The notes under the pieces were generated by a model, which did no database searches, was not told the DNA's origin, and saw only the letters and a list, made by a program, of their open reading frames with translations. Below are positions 45,298 to 53,197 of a stretch of DNA of 64,000 bases, piece after piece. The position numbers and the translations under genes were made by a program. Every line of letters starts with the position of its first letter. Position 1 is the stretch's first letter. Source of the stretch: CAYMSF01 sp964392985 (lineage in GTDB: Bacteria; Verrucomicrobiota; Lentisphaeria; Victivallales; Victivallaceae). The DNA lies in assembly GCA_964392985.1 (NCBI GenBank), contig CAYMSF010000011.1:18168-82167 (forward strand), given 5' to 3'.

Positions 45298-45592
45298 AAT
45301 ATTTTTATTTATTTTTAATAAATCTTGCAAATGCCGTTTGCTATATAAGATATCTACTGTATGTTAAGTGTTTATAGAGCTCCAGATTAATGATTTTAAG
45401 TGAAATTTATATCGTTTATCGAAGTTTACCGGATGAAGAAAAGCAGCCAGTAATGGTTTCTATTGAGTCAGCCCCCTCTCGGGACTGACAAAAAACCGGG
45501 GAGTTACTCACCGGATCAAAGAGTAATATTGAAAGCTTAACGTCATGGTAAGTTTTCAGTGGTTATAATAACATGACACGAAGGAAGATAAG
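45298..45592. other. Leader region of the RRM gene with a GC hairpin
   Basis: This stretch contains no gene. At about 45469-45491 GTCAGCCC and GGGACTGAC can form a hairpin with one bulged A, followed by an A-rich run and a second CCGG...CCGG stretch. Because RRM-protein genes often have long regulated 5' leaders, this may be an RNA control element, but that is only an inference. A GGAAG site precedes the ATG at 45593. Confidence 0.35.
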
Positions 45593-45904
45593 ATGAATAT
45601 CTACGTCGGCAACCTCTCATTCAAAACTACGGATGAGTCACTCAACGCAACTTTCAAGGCTCATGGACAAGTGGACTCTGCACGCGTCGTAATGGACCGC
45701 GATTCCGGTCGCTCCAAAGGATTCGGATTCGTTGAGATGCCCAATCGCGAAGAAGCCTTAGCCGCTATCAGCGCGCTCAATGGCACCAGTCTTGATGACA
45801 GAAGCATCAACGTGAACGAAGCACGTCCGAAACCCGAAGGCGGCGAGCGTCGCAGTAGTGGTGGTGGCGGCGGTTTCGGCGGTGGACACCGCAGAAGCTA
45901 CTAA
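45593..45904 (+). CDS. RRM-type RNA-binding protein with Gly-rich tail
   Basis: The 103-residue protein is one RNA recognition motif: RNP2 is IYVGNLSF and RNP1 is SKGFGFVEM, both intact, followed by an Arg/Gly-rich tail (RRSSGGGGGFGGGHRRS). Bacterial proteins of this type (cyanobacterial Rbp-like, also common in PVC bacteria) bind RNA and are frequently cold-responsive. It is monocistronic with its own terminator. Secure at family level; target RNAs unknown. Confidence 0.93.
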   Translation: MNIYVGNLSFKTTDESLNATFKAHGQVDSARVVMDRDSGRSKGFGFVEMPNREEALAAISALNGTSLDDRSINVNEARPKPEGGERRSSGGGGGFGGGHRRSY

Positions 45905-45952
45905 GTAAAGATTCATTGAGTTGGATTAATTTCCACTCTTTAGTGTTTACAC

Positions 45953-45983
45953 AACCGGAAGAACTTAGTTCTTCCGGTTTTTT
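45953..45983 (+). terminator. Rho-independent terminator after the RRM gene
   Basis: AACCGGAAGAACT and AGTTCTTCCGGTT are perfect 13-base complements around a single T, followed by a T run. It lies about 50 bases after the RRM stop. Its near-perfect symmetry could also serve the opposite strand. Confidence 0.92.
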
Positions 45984-46086
45984 ATTTTATCTCCATCCTG
46001 ATCGCTACAAGAGTCTCGACACTTCAACACCGGTATTTACCAAACCTGGTCAACGGGAATATATTTCAGATATACGTTAAGCTTTC

Positions 46087-46395
46087 TCATATTCTGCCTC
46101 GCAAAGGAGTTGAGGAACGTTCTATTCTTTCAAGTTCAGCCAAAGTCATAGGTTTTTCCGTTATAAATAAAGCGTTAAAGTCATCAAGCACACCTAACGC
46201 ATTGGCTATTTGCAGCAGACTGACAAATGAAATTTCTCCAGTTGTTTCAAAACGCTTTAAACTGGCGGGTGAAACACCGGACATCGCCGCTAAAGTCGCT
46301 CTTTTAAAATTTTTCTGAAGCCTCAATGTTTTTGCTCTTTTTGCGATTTCCAGTTTTATTTCTGAAGGCATCACTAAGCTTATTTTATGGTTCAT
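46087..46395 (-). CDS. Orphan HipB-like XRE regulator
   Basis: The 102-residue protein contains a helix-turn-helix (LAAMSGVSPASLKRFETTGE) and the tail IANALGVLDDFNALFITEKP, which is characteristic of regulators paired with HipA-like kinases. No HipA gene lies on either side: downstream is the convergent RRM gene. So it is either a solitary regulator or the leftover of a toxin-antitoxin pair. The start codon lies inside one arm of a 13-base inverted repeat, implying autorepression. Confidence 0.8.
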   Translation of the reverse strand: MNHKISLVMPSEIKLEIAKRAKTLRLQKNFKRATLAAMSGVSPASLKRFETTGEISFVSLLQIANALGVLDDFNALFITEKPMTLAELERIERSSTPLRGRI

Positions 46396-46440
46396 ATATT
46401 GTCTTTTATTACTATTATTATTGGTTTAAAGACAATATAT
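46394..46440. promoter_or_regulatory. 13-bp inverted repeat over the start of the HipB-like gene
   Basis: ATATATTGTCTTT at 46394-46406 and AAAGACAATATAT at 46428-46440 are exact reverse complements separated by 21 bases. The first arm overlaps the start codon at 46393-46395. This geometry fits an operator for a dimeric or tetrameric HTH repressor. Confidence 0.75.
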
Positions 46441-46542
46441 AGCCTTTTATATTAAATTAAAGCGACAAAAGAATAAATTCATTTATTCGCTATAAAAGCT
46501 ATAAACATCATACGAATACTTATGGCAATAATCGGCGCAAAA

Positions 46543-46570
46543 ATCAATCGGTATGGTCAATCGGATTGAT
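46543..46570 (-). terminator. Possible weak terminator after the ADP-ribosylglycohydrolase gene
   Basis: On the minus strand ATCAATC and GATTGAT can pair around a 14-base loop and are followed by TTTTG. The stem is only 7 bp and AT-rich, so the call is weak. Confidence 0.3.
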
Positions 46571-46575
46571 CAGGA

Positions 46576-48135
46576 TTATTTAAGGGTCTTCTGGTTACGG
46601 CTTTTGCATCGGTCAGAGGCGTCGTGGAAATCCTGACAGGGTTGTACCGTATTATGATTGACGCTGCCTTTGCGTTGCAACGGGATATGCACTACCACCG
46701 GATTGAACCGGTCGCAAAGGCTAATTTCCACCGGCAGATATAAATATGCTCCGGAAAAATCACCCGGAACAAGGGTCATTTCAACCGCAGCAATGTGCGT
46801 ATGTTTAACCGTGAAAACACATTCGGCTGAAGGTTGCGCCAACCAACCCTCCGGCAGCAGCAGTTTGAACGATCCTACTTTTTCGACAAACCTGACATTA
46901 CTCATCTTCAGTGTTAATTTCTTGTTTTCACCCGGCACTATTTCCGGACCGTTATCGTAGTCAACGGCAAAGCGGCCATAGGGCAGATCAAATGCCATTT
47001 CATAAGGTGACTTGCTCCAGATTCTTTTAATCACCGGTTCAGCATTAAACAACTTTTCGCGGTAGTCGGAGGTGATATCCGTTGGCATGGCAACGATTTG
47101 CGGCAGTGTCGGGTTTTCCTGTTGTGCCGAAAACGCCATCCTGATGACGCGTTCAGTCAGTTCACCAAGCGTTCCGGGCAGATTGCAGAGATTGTTTCTG
47201 CCGTAGGTATCTATCGAACAAGTCTGAATAGTTTCGCCAATAGGTTCAATCCATTCCTGCGGAATCCCTGAACGTCCCAGAACAATACCCAGAATCGCGC
47301 CAACGGTACCGGCGGTACAATCGGTATCGTCACCACAGTTATTGGCGAGACAAACACTTTTGCCGAAGTCTCCCTCTCCGTAGAGCAGACCAATGATAAC
47401 GAACCCGATATTCGCCGGAGCTTGAAACCAGCCGAGGTCGGTACTGTCCTTGACCATGGCTTCGCGGGCAGTCAGGAAGTCGCTGCCCTTGTCATAACAG
47501 TCACAGGCCAACTTGACGCTGCGGGCGATGCGGCATTCAGCCGGAATGCGCGACAATCCGATTTTGATAATTTCGCGGATGTCGCTGACGATAAACGCCG
47601 CCGACTCCATCGTAGCGGTAAATATTTCCGCGTAAATCCCCTCACCGCAATGGTCGCAGCATGAATCGAAGTAGGCAAATTGTGCCGCCTCATCGGGCGA
47701 ACCGGGGAATATACATGCCCAGATTTCAGAACGTATCCATGCTCCGTTGCTGTATTTCCAAATATCGTTATTACACGACCCGGACAGCGGTGGAACCAAT
47801 CCGTTGCGAATGTTAGATTTGCAGACTCCATATTCATTCCACGGTCCAGTGATATTGGTCAGCCAGTATTCACCGAGTATTCGCTCGTTGAGGTGATAAA
47901 TGCCGTTCTCTTCGGCGGCAATCAACCATATCAACTGCAAATCCAGATCATCGTTCGGGGCGGGTTTACCACCAAGTTTCTGAGTGTAAAAAGTGGCAGT
48001 GTTGACTTCGCGCTGCCCCTCAAACGGCGCGCCGATTGTGCCACCAATATTTTTACCGGTCCAACAGCCAAGTACTTTGTCGCGATACGTTTCAAGATTG
48101 ATTTTCTGAATTGAAGGAACAGATGTGTCAAACAT
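46576..48135 (-). CDS. ADP-ribosylglycohydrolase family protein
   Basis: The 519-residue protein belongs to the ADP-ribosylglycohydrolase (DraG-like) superfamily. Metal-binding blocks are visible: DKVLGCWTGKNIGGTIGAPF at the N-terminus, NDDLDLQLIWL, and NNCGDDTDCTAGTVGAILG in the second half. The last 150 residues form an extra beta-sandwich-like domain (FKLLLPEGWLAQ, AYLYLPVEISLCDRF), not part of the catalytic core. Lentisphaerota have many such genes beside glycan-degrading enzymes, so the substrate might be a glycoside rather than ADP-ribose. AAGGAT precedes the start. It lies 41 bases after the GH2 gene and is likely cotranscribed. Confidence 0.85.
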   Translation of the reverse strand: MFDTSVPSIQKINLETYRDKVLGCWTGKNIGGTIGAPFEGQREVNTATFYTQKLGGKPAPNDDLDLQLIWLIAAEENGIYHLNERILGEYWLTNITGPWNEYGVCKSNIRNGLVPPLSGSCNNDIWKYSNGAWIRSEIWACIFPGSPDEAAQFAYFDSCCDHCGEGIYAEIFTATMESAAFIVSDIREIIKIGLSRIPAECRIARSVKLACDCYDKGSDFLTAREAMVKDSTDLGWFQAPANIGFVIIGLLYGEGDFGKSVCLANNCGDDTDCTAGTVGAILGIVLGRSGIPQEWIEPIGETIQTCSIDTYGRNNLCNLPGTLGELTERVIRMAFSAQQENPTLPQIVAMPTDITSDYREKLFNAEPVIKRIWSKSPYEMAFDLPYGRFAVDYDNGPEIVPGENKKLTLKMSNVRFVEKVGSFKLLLPEGWLAQPSAECVFTVKHTHIAAVEMTLVPGDFSGAYLYLPVEISLCDRFNPVVVHIPLQRKGSVNHNTVQPCQDFHDASDRCKSRNQKTLK

Positions 48136-48176
48136 AAATATATCCTTTTTTTATGGAAGACTTTTACGGATTGCCG

Positions 48177-49883
48177 TTAAAATTTGCCGAACATTTCCCC
48201 GACTGCGGCGGCAGCGAGTTTCGGGCGGCGGTATTCATCGAGTGAACCGGCACAGTTGTAACCGCGGGGTTTACCGCGAATATCAGTACCCTCGCCTCCC
48301 GGACCATAGGAACGGGCATCAAACATCTGCCACAAGGCAATACCGCTGATTCTGGGTTGCGCAAAGATTGCACGTATTGCTTCAACCACATAATCGCGTT
48401 GAAATTCCTCCGTCCACTGCGAACCGGCAAGGTCATGACAGCCATAGAGGGCGCACATACCGATTTCGCTGATAATCATCGGTTTATTCCGCAAATCGTC
48501 ACGTTCAGCAAACCGGGCAAGCAGTTCTATTGCCGGGGCGATCCGGGTGAATGGATGCTGATTGCTGCTATTGGAGCCAAACCATCCGGGATAGAGATTC
48601 ATGGAAATCACATCAACAAAATCCAGGCAGCAGTCATTCACGCCTTTGTCAGAGGCAAACGAAATCAGCCGGGAACCGTCTTCCTCGCGCAAGATTGAGG
48701 ACAAACTTTGATACAACGGACGCGCTGCCTCAATATTCGATTCCCCTTCATTGAGAAATCCCCAAATGATTATCGAGGCGTGATTGCAACTGTTCTGAAC
48801 CATCCGGCGGGTTTCTATTTCCTGTTTGGCGATAAACTCCGGATGGGTAAGCTGTTTTAACTTGACGCCCCAACCCAGACTTTCCTCCCAGACGAGGAAT
48901 CCGAACTGGTCACAAAGGTCGAGAAAACGCTGATCCTGAGGATAATGAACCGTGCGGATAAAGTTGCAGTTCATTTTTTTCAGCCATTGCAAATCTTCGA
49001 TCATCAATTGCAACGGTTGAACCGGACCGAATTGCGGGTGGGCTTCATGGCGATTGAATCCGCGCAATTGCAACGGGCAGTCGTTCAGCATGATTTTACC
49101 ATTTTCAGTACGGAGACTGCGGATGCCGAAACGTTCAGAAATCGCATCATCGCCAATGTCAACTTCGACCGTATGGAGATGCGGAGTTTCCGGCGACCAA
49201 ACTTTAAATCGGGGAACTTTTACTTCCAGAACAATGCACTTGTTTACCGGAACTGCCGTAGAGTGCTGGCCGGCGATTCCGTCAAAACCAAGACGGTAAC
49301 TGCACTCCGCCGGAATATTGCCATCGAGCTTGATTTCAACGCGTACCGTTCCCTGTTTAATATCAAGCGGAATGACTTTCACCCGGTCAATGCTGCAGGC
49401 GGGGAGTTGATGCAGTTCCACACTGCGGTAAATACCGCCGTAGCCATAAAAATCGTAACCTGGCAGGAAAAGTGAATCCAGCTCAGTATTATAACTGTTA
49501 TTCACCGCGATAATCAGTTCATGTTCCTCCCCGCATCCGGACATTGGCAATTCGTATTCCATACCCGAATACGGCAGATTATAATCGGCAATAAACTCAC
49601 CGTCAAACCAAATTTTGCCGAGCAAACCCATGCCGCCGATTTTCAGTTTCAGTCTGTCACTGCACTGGTTCAACCGGAATTTTTTGCGATAGATTCCCGT
49701 GCCGTGCTGACCGCAACGTTGCAAGGTCAAATCGAAAACGCCCGGCACCGGCATTAATTCATTAAATTCAACCCCCTCGGGATTGAGAGTATTCCAGTCA
49801 ACGTCTTCACCGAGCCAGTGAAATTCCCAAACACCGTCGAGTGAAATAATCTGTCGTTTAAAGTATTCCGGGTAACTTTTCAT
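48177..49883 (-). CDS. Glycoside hydrolase family 2 protein
   Basis: The 568-residue enzyme has the GH2 order: sugar-binding jelly roll (SLDGVWEFHWLGEDVDW, GTGIYRKKFRL), Ig-like domain, and a TIM barrel with RGFNRHEAHPQFG, IRTVHYPQD, the acid/base region IIWGFLNEGESN and the nucleophile region PMIISEIGMCALYG. Activities in this family include beta-galactosidase, beta-glucuronidase and beta-mannosidase; this one is short and closest in style to beta-glucuronidase/galactosidase. No signal peptide is evident. The frame is open to 49958, but the ATG at 49883 follows AAGGAC at good spacing and begins the conserved region. Confidence 0.9.
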   Translation of the reverse strand: MKSYPEYFKRQIISLDGVWEFHWLGEDVDWNTLNPEGVEFNELMPVPGVFDLTLQRCGQHGTGIYRKKFRLNQCSDRLKLKIGGMGLLGKIWFDGEFIADYNLPYSGMEYELPMSGCGEEHELIIAVNNSYNTELDSLFLPGYDFYGYGGIYRSVELHQLPACSIDRVKVIPLDIKQGTVRVEIKLDGNIPAECSYRLGFDGIAGQHSTAVPVNKCIVLEVKVPRFKVWSPETPHLHTVEVDIGDDAISERFGIRSLRTENGKIMLNDCPLQLRGFNRHEAHPQFGPVQPLQLMIEDLQWLKKMNCNFIRTVHYPQDQRFLDLCDQFGFLVWEESLGWGVKLKQLTHPEFIAKQEIETRRMVQNSCNHASIIIWGFLNEGESNIEAARPLYQSLSSILREEDGSRLISFASDKGVNDCCLDFVDVISMNLYPGWFGSNSSNQHPFTRIAPAIELLARFAERDDLRNKPMIISEIGMCALYGCHDLAGSQWTEEFQRDYVVEAIRAIFAQPRISGIALWQMFDARSYGPGGEGTDIRGKPRGYNCAGSLDEYRRPKLAAAAVGEMFGKF

Positions 49884-50115
49884 GCTCAATGTCCTTGTTT
49901 TCAATTTCAGCCATAGTGGAAACGGGATGTATTCATGAACAAAAGAATAACACCGCAACGCGATATGTCAAGTCAGCAACTATTCATCGTGACATTGCTT
50001 AATTTAACCGCAATACCATATAAGTATCGTATCGTAATTTATGACTGAACCGGTAAAAAGATTAATCATGTATCCATCAATGTTAATTAATTTGCCTAAT
50101 CTATAATCATGATTA

Positions 50116-50922
50116 TTAAATTATCCCGAGCGCTTTCAAACTGGCCTTGCCGAGTTCAATGCGTTTGTTCGCCTCGGACAGTTTTTGCATATCCATATTT
50201 AAGGCAAAGGCATAAATACGACCCTCTTTTTCAACCCAGCCGACCCACCAGCCGATACCGGGATTGGTGGCGTTCTCCCAGCCGGTTTTGCCGTATAGTT
50301 TCCACTCTTCCCCTTTGCCAAGAAAAATTATTTCACGAACGCTTTTCTGACAGGATTCAGGAAACGGCAAACGCTGTTGCGCCAACTTGGCCAGAAATCC
50401 GGTTTGTTCGACAGCGCTTATCGTGAGCGGACCTTCCAGCCAGAAATTGTCAACAGAATTGCCGGTTTCGTTATTCCCGTAATTGATTCGGGTGATTGCT
50501 TCTTTCATGCGTTCAAGTCCGATGCGCCGTGCCAACTCTTTATAGATTGGCACATTGGACATAGCGATAGCCTCGCGCAACCCCATATCCCTTGACCACT
50601 CTTTTCTTAATGGCGGCGAATCAGATTTGTAGGGCAGGACTTCATCAACACTCTTTACCGCGCCGGTTGAAAGTCCAATCAAAGAATTGGGAATCTTGAA
50701 GGTTGATGCCGGAATATATCTTTTTTCGGCACGAACTTTATCATAGCCAATATAGCGGTCTGCAGTAACGTCATACAGCACGAAAGTACCGTTAATCCCG
50801 GCGTTTTTAAAAATAGCGCCAATCGCGTCGCTCTCCTCCCAGGGCGTTGCCATCGCCGACGCTATTGAAATAGTGAAAGCGACAACACCGATAACTGATA
50901 AAATCCTTCCTTTGATTCGCAT
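50116..50922 (-). CDS. Class D (OXA-type) beta-lactamase
   Basis: The 268-residue protein has a signal peptide and all class D motifs in order: S73-T-F-K76 (PASTFKIP), S122-N-V124, Y148-G-N150 and K212-T-G214 (LYGKTGW). The lysine of STFK is normally carboxylated and activates the serine that opens beta-lactam rings in the periplasm. AGGATATT precedes the ATG. There is no integron, IS or resistance cluster near it, so it looks like a chromosomal, possibly intrinsic gene. Spectrum cannot be read from sequence. Confidence 0.94.
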   Translation of the reverse strand: MRIKGRILSVIGVVAFTISIASAMATPWEESDAIGAIFKNAGINGTFVLYDVTADRYIGYDKVRAEKRYIPASTFKIPNSLIGLSTGAVKSVDEVLPYKSDSPPLRKEWSRDMGLREAIAMSNVPIYKELARRIGLERMKEAITRINYGNNETGNSVDNFWLEGPLTISAVEQTGFLAKLAQQRLPFPESCQKSVREIIFLGKGEEWKLYGKTGWENATNPGIGWWVGWVEKEGRIYAFALNMDMQKLSEANKRIELGKASLKALGII

Positions 50923-50982
50923 TTTTTAATATCCTAAAAATATTGACTCTTGCCGCATTGGTAACAACTCATATTTGTACGC

Positions 50983-51846
50983 TTATACCTGCTTAGTATT
51001 AAATAAATCCTTCAACGCCCTCAAGAATTCAACCAGTTGAAACCTCTCATTATAATATTTACTTTCCCTTAGCCTGATGACGCCGGGACTTAACTCATCA
51101 CTGAACATCTCATGGACAATAACTGCGGCATCCTGCGTCTTTCTGTTGTGTTTATACTTTTCAGCGAGCTGTACCGACTCCTCCCATTCGCGGCTTGTCA
51201 TCATTGCCACGATAGTATAAATATCCAGGGCATGGTGCCGTCCGTGATCCTTTTCAGGGTCATCCTGCCTGTCGTGCAAAGCAAAAAGTTTCATCATGAT
51301 AAACGAGAAGGGATGAGGCAGGAATACTGCACCGTGCCTGCCGGAGGATTCAATAACTACTGATTTCAAATGCTCTTCAAGTGTCAACGCCTCATCCAGC
51401 GGATGCGCATGAAACTCAATTTTAGGAACGGGATGGGCCCGGCGACTGTCAGCTTTTATACCGAGTTCCCTTAGACTCTCAACCGGTCCCGTCAGAATAT
51501 CAATTTTGAATCCACCCGTCTCACCACCTGTTCGGCCTGGCTTGAAAAACTGATAATACTTTGCCGTGGCGATTGGATTATAACCAAGCCGCTGAATTGC
51601 ATCGGCCAGTGGTTTAATTTTTGCCGAGTCAGTCAGCAGTTCAGTCTTCAGGAAAAGATCAAGATCGTTGGTAGAACGCGGCTGCGGCCACTCTTTAAGC
51701 AACGTCTTGACATTACCTGTTTTCAGAAGTTCTTTATGCCGGAGGAAGATGCCGAAACCGCCACCCACGATAAGTTTCAGTTTTGCGCCGGAAATTTGCT
51801 CGACTAAGTCCAGTAGCGCATCACTTAATTGATTGAGTTCATCCAT
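50983..51846 (-). CDS. AbiEii-like nucleotidyltransferase
   Basis: The 287-residue protein shows a nucleotidyltransferase fold start, LKLIVGGGFGIFLRHKELL, followed by RSTNDLDLFLKTELL with the D-x-D metal site, and further GGFKIDILTG. Such minimal nucleotidyltransferases include AbiEii/MenA-type toxins of type IV toxin-antitoxin systems, which block translation by modifying tRNA. Its start overlaps by eight bases the end of a larger partner gene, as usual for such pairs with the antitoxin first. Assignment as a toxin is an inference from this arrangement. Confidence 0.65.
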   Translation of the reverse strand: MDELNQLSDALLDLVEQISGAKLKLIVGGGFGIFLRHKELLKTGNVKTLLKEWPQPRSTNDLDLFLKTELLTDSAKIKPLADAIQRLGYNPIATAKYYQFFKPGRTGGETGGFKIDILTGPVESLRELGIKADSRRAHPVPKIEFHAHPLDEALTLEEHLKSVVIESSGRHGAVFLPHPFSFIMMKLFALHDRQDDPEKDHGRHHALDIYTIVAMMTSREWEESVQLAEKYKHNRKTQDAAVIVHEMFSDELSPGVIRLRESKYYNERFQLVEFLRALKDLFNTKQV

Positions 51847-52921
51847 GTTTATACTCCTTGATAGCCGTTAATATGTATTCCCTGACCTGAAGCGCAGTCT
51901 CCTGATCGCGCTTGTCACCGGCCATCAGTTCGCAGTAGGACTGTACTGGTGATGCCCACCTGATGCCGTCATCGCCGGTTCTGCAATCAAAATATGCCGG
52001 CATATCCGCTGTCCTTATGAAGGAAAGACTTGGAAAGCGGTCATTCCGTCTGCCCGGGATGCCGTCAAGCAAGGCTCCGGGGTCTGCTGAATAAATCGAG
52101 ATTGTCTCTGAACCCTGCATTACCGAATACCGGATTGCCGAACTGCTGCCGGTGACAACTGCCGGGACTCCGCACTTGAAAATAGATGGCAATACCTTAA
52201 TCACCGTGTCCGAAGCTGGAATTTCCCAGTTGATAATCTCGCCAATTTTCGGTGGAATATAGTTTCCGGAAAGTTTTGCCAGCAGTTTATCTGCTTGCAG
52301 CAGTCTTATTCCCAGATCATTCCGCCCCGCGATCAGATCCTGCTCCATGCTCTTGAGGCATTTTGATACAGTAGCCAGCGAAAGACCATCACCCTTGAAT
52401 ACTGGCAGCATCCGCAGATTTATCTCATCAAGAATTTCACCTACTTTATTGAACTTGGGCTTAACGAGAAAAAGCCGACCGACCAGCGAACTGTTTTTAG
52501 AATATATGTTTTTTATCGGTGCCGTATTCGGGAATTGATTTTTGTTCCCGGTCCTTGAATAATATAATTTGCCGGGTACGATGATCAAAGCATTACCGCA
52601 GAGGTCGATACCACTCACCCCCACTCCTTCCAGCCTGCTTATTGCTTCATCGGAAAGATAGGGTACCAGTACCAATGGATTTAACTTCATTGCCATTGAC
52701 AAAGCTTTGACTGACAAAATGGCATCCATGATGCTCTTTGGCGTTGATAGGGATTTCACCTGTACAACAAATTTCTCTTCAACCCTGTCCCATTTCATTT
52801 TAATGACCGCATCAAATGCCATGTCCGGCATCACACCGGCAAATGAAAAAGGGGCAAACTGTAACTGCGGCAGTTGTATCTCCCCCTTCTTTAATCTTTC
52901 GATAATTTCATCTTTAAGCAT
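51839..52921 (-). CDS. Putative AbiEi-like partner with nuclease-like N-terminal region
   Basis: The 360-residue protein has an N-terminal region with MAFDAVIKMKWDRVEEKF then VVQVKSLSTPKS, resembling the D-x(n)-(E/Q)xK pattern of restriction-endonuclease-like folds, and GVSGIDLCGNALIIVPGKLY. Residues about 165-215 (FLVKPKFNKVGEILDEINLR, LSLATVSKCLKSMEQ) look like a winged helix, and the end (CGVPAVVTGSSSAIRYSV, SPVQSYCELMAGDKRDQE) resembles the C-terminal part of AbiEi-type antitoxins. AGGAAAT precedes the ATG, and a palindrome lies 24 bases upstream. It probably regulates and neutralises the nucleotidyltransferase gene that overlaps it. Confidence 0.55.
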   Translation of the reverse strand: MLKDEIIERLKKGEIQLPQLQFAPFSFAGVMPDMAFDAVIKMKWDRVEEKFVVQVKSLSTPKSIMDAILSVKALSMAMKLNPLVLVPYLSDEAISRLEGVGVSGIDLCGNALIIVPGKLYYSRTGNKNQFPNTAPIKNIYSKNSSLVGRLFLVKPKFNKVGEILDEINLRMLPVFKGDGLSLATVSKCLKSMEQDLIAGRNDLGIRLLQADKLLAKLSGNYIPPKIGEIINWEIPASDTVIKVLPSIFKCGVPAVVTGSSSAIRYSVMQGSETISIYSADPGALLDGIPGRRNDRFPSLSFIRTADMPAYFDCRTGDDGIRWASPVQSYCELMAGDKRDQETALQVREYILTAIKEYKHG

Positions 52922-52944
52922 TATATTTCCTGTTATTTAATGTT

Positions 52945-52958
52945 TTCTTATTTAAGAA
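52945..52958. promoter_or_regulatory. Palindrome upstream of the AbiE-like pair
   Basis: TTCTTATTTAAGAA has 6-base complementary arms around TT, extended by flanking GTTT and AAAC. It lies 24 bases before the start of the putative antitoxin gene and may be its operator. Confidence 0.4.
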
Positions 52959-53197
52959 ACATCCAATATTCAGGAAAGTCAAGCGGCGAATAAAATTTTT
53001 CAATGAAATTTTGCCGTGGTGTCATTTATACTGAAGTAGCATAAATTAATAATTCAATTTTCAGGGAAACTATAGATTGAACATTCAACGGATTAAGATA
53101 ATATTATACTTTGTCCGGCTGAGAATTGAATTTTTCAGCCATTCTGAAAAATCGCCGTTTAAATAATTTCAAGCCCGAACAGAAGGATTTAGAAAGA

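Noticed and set aside
45593..45904. Eukaryotic contamination because of the RRM domain
   Set aside because: Single-RRM proteins with Gly-rich tails are common in several bacterial phyla, and this gene has a bacterial ribosome-binding site and a rho-independent terminator.
50098..50130. ATAATCATGATTAT palindrome after the beta-lactamase as a terminator
   Set aside because: The arms are AT-only and no T run follows on the minus strand.
50116..50922. Class D-like penicillin sensor domain (BlaR/MecR)
   Set aside because: There is a signal peptide but no membrane metalloprotease region, and the length and motifs fit a free OXA enzyme.
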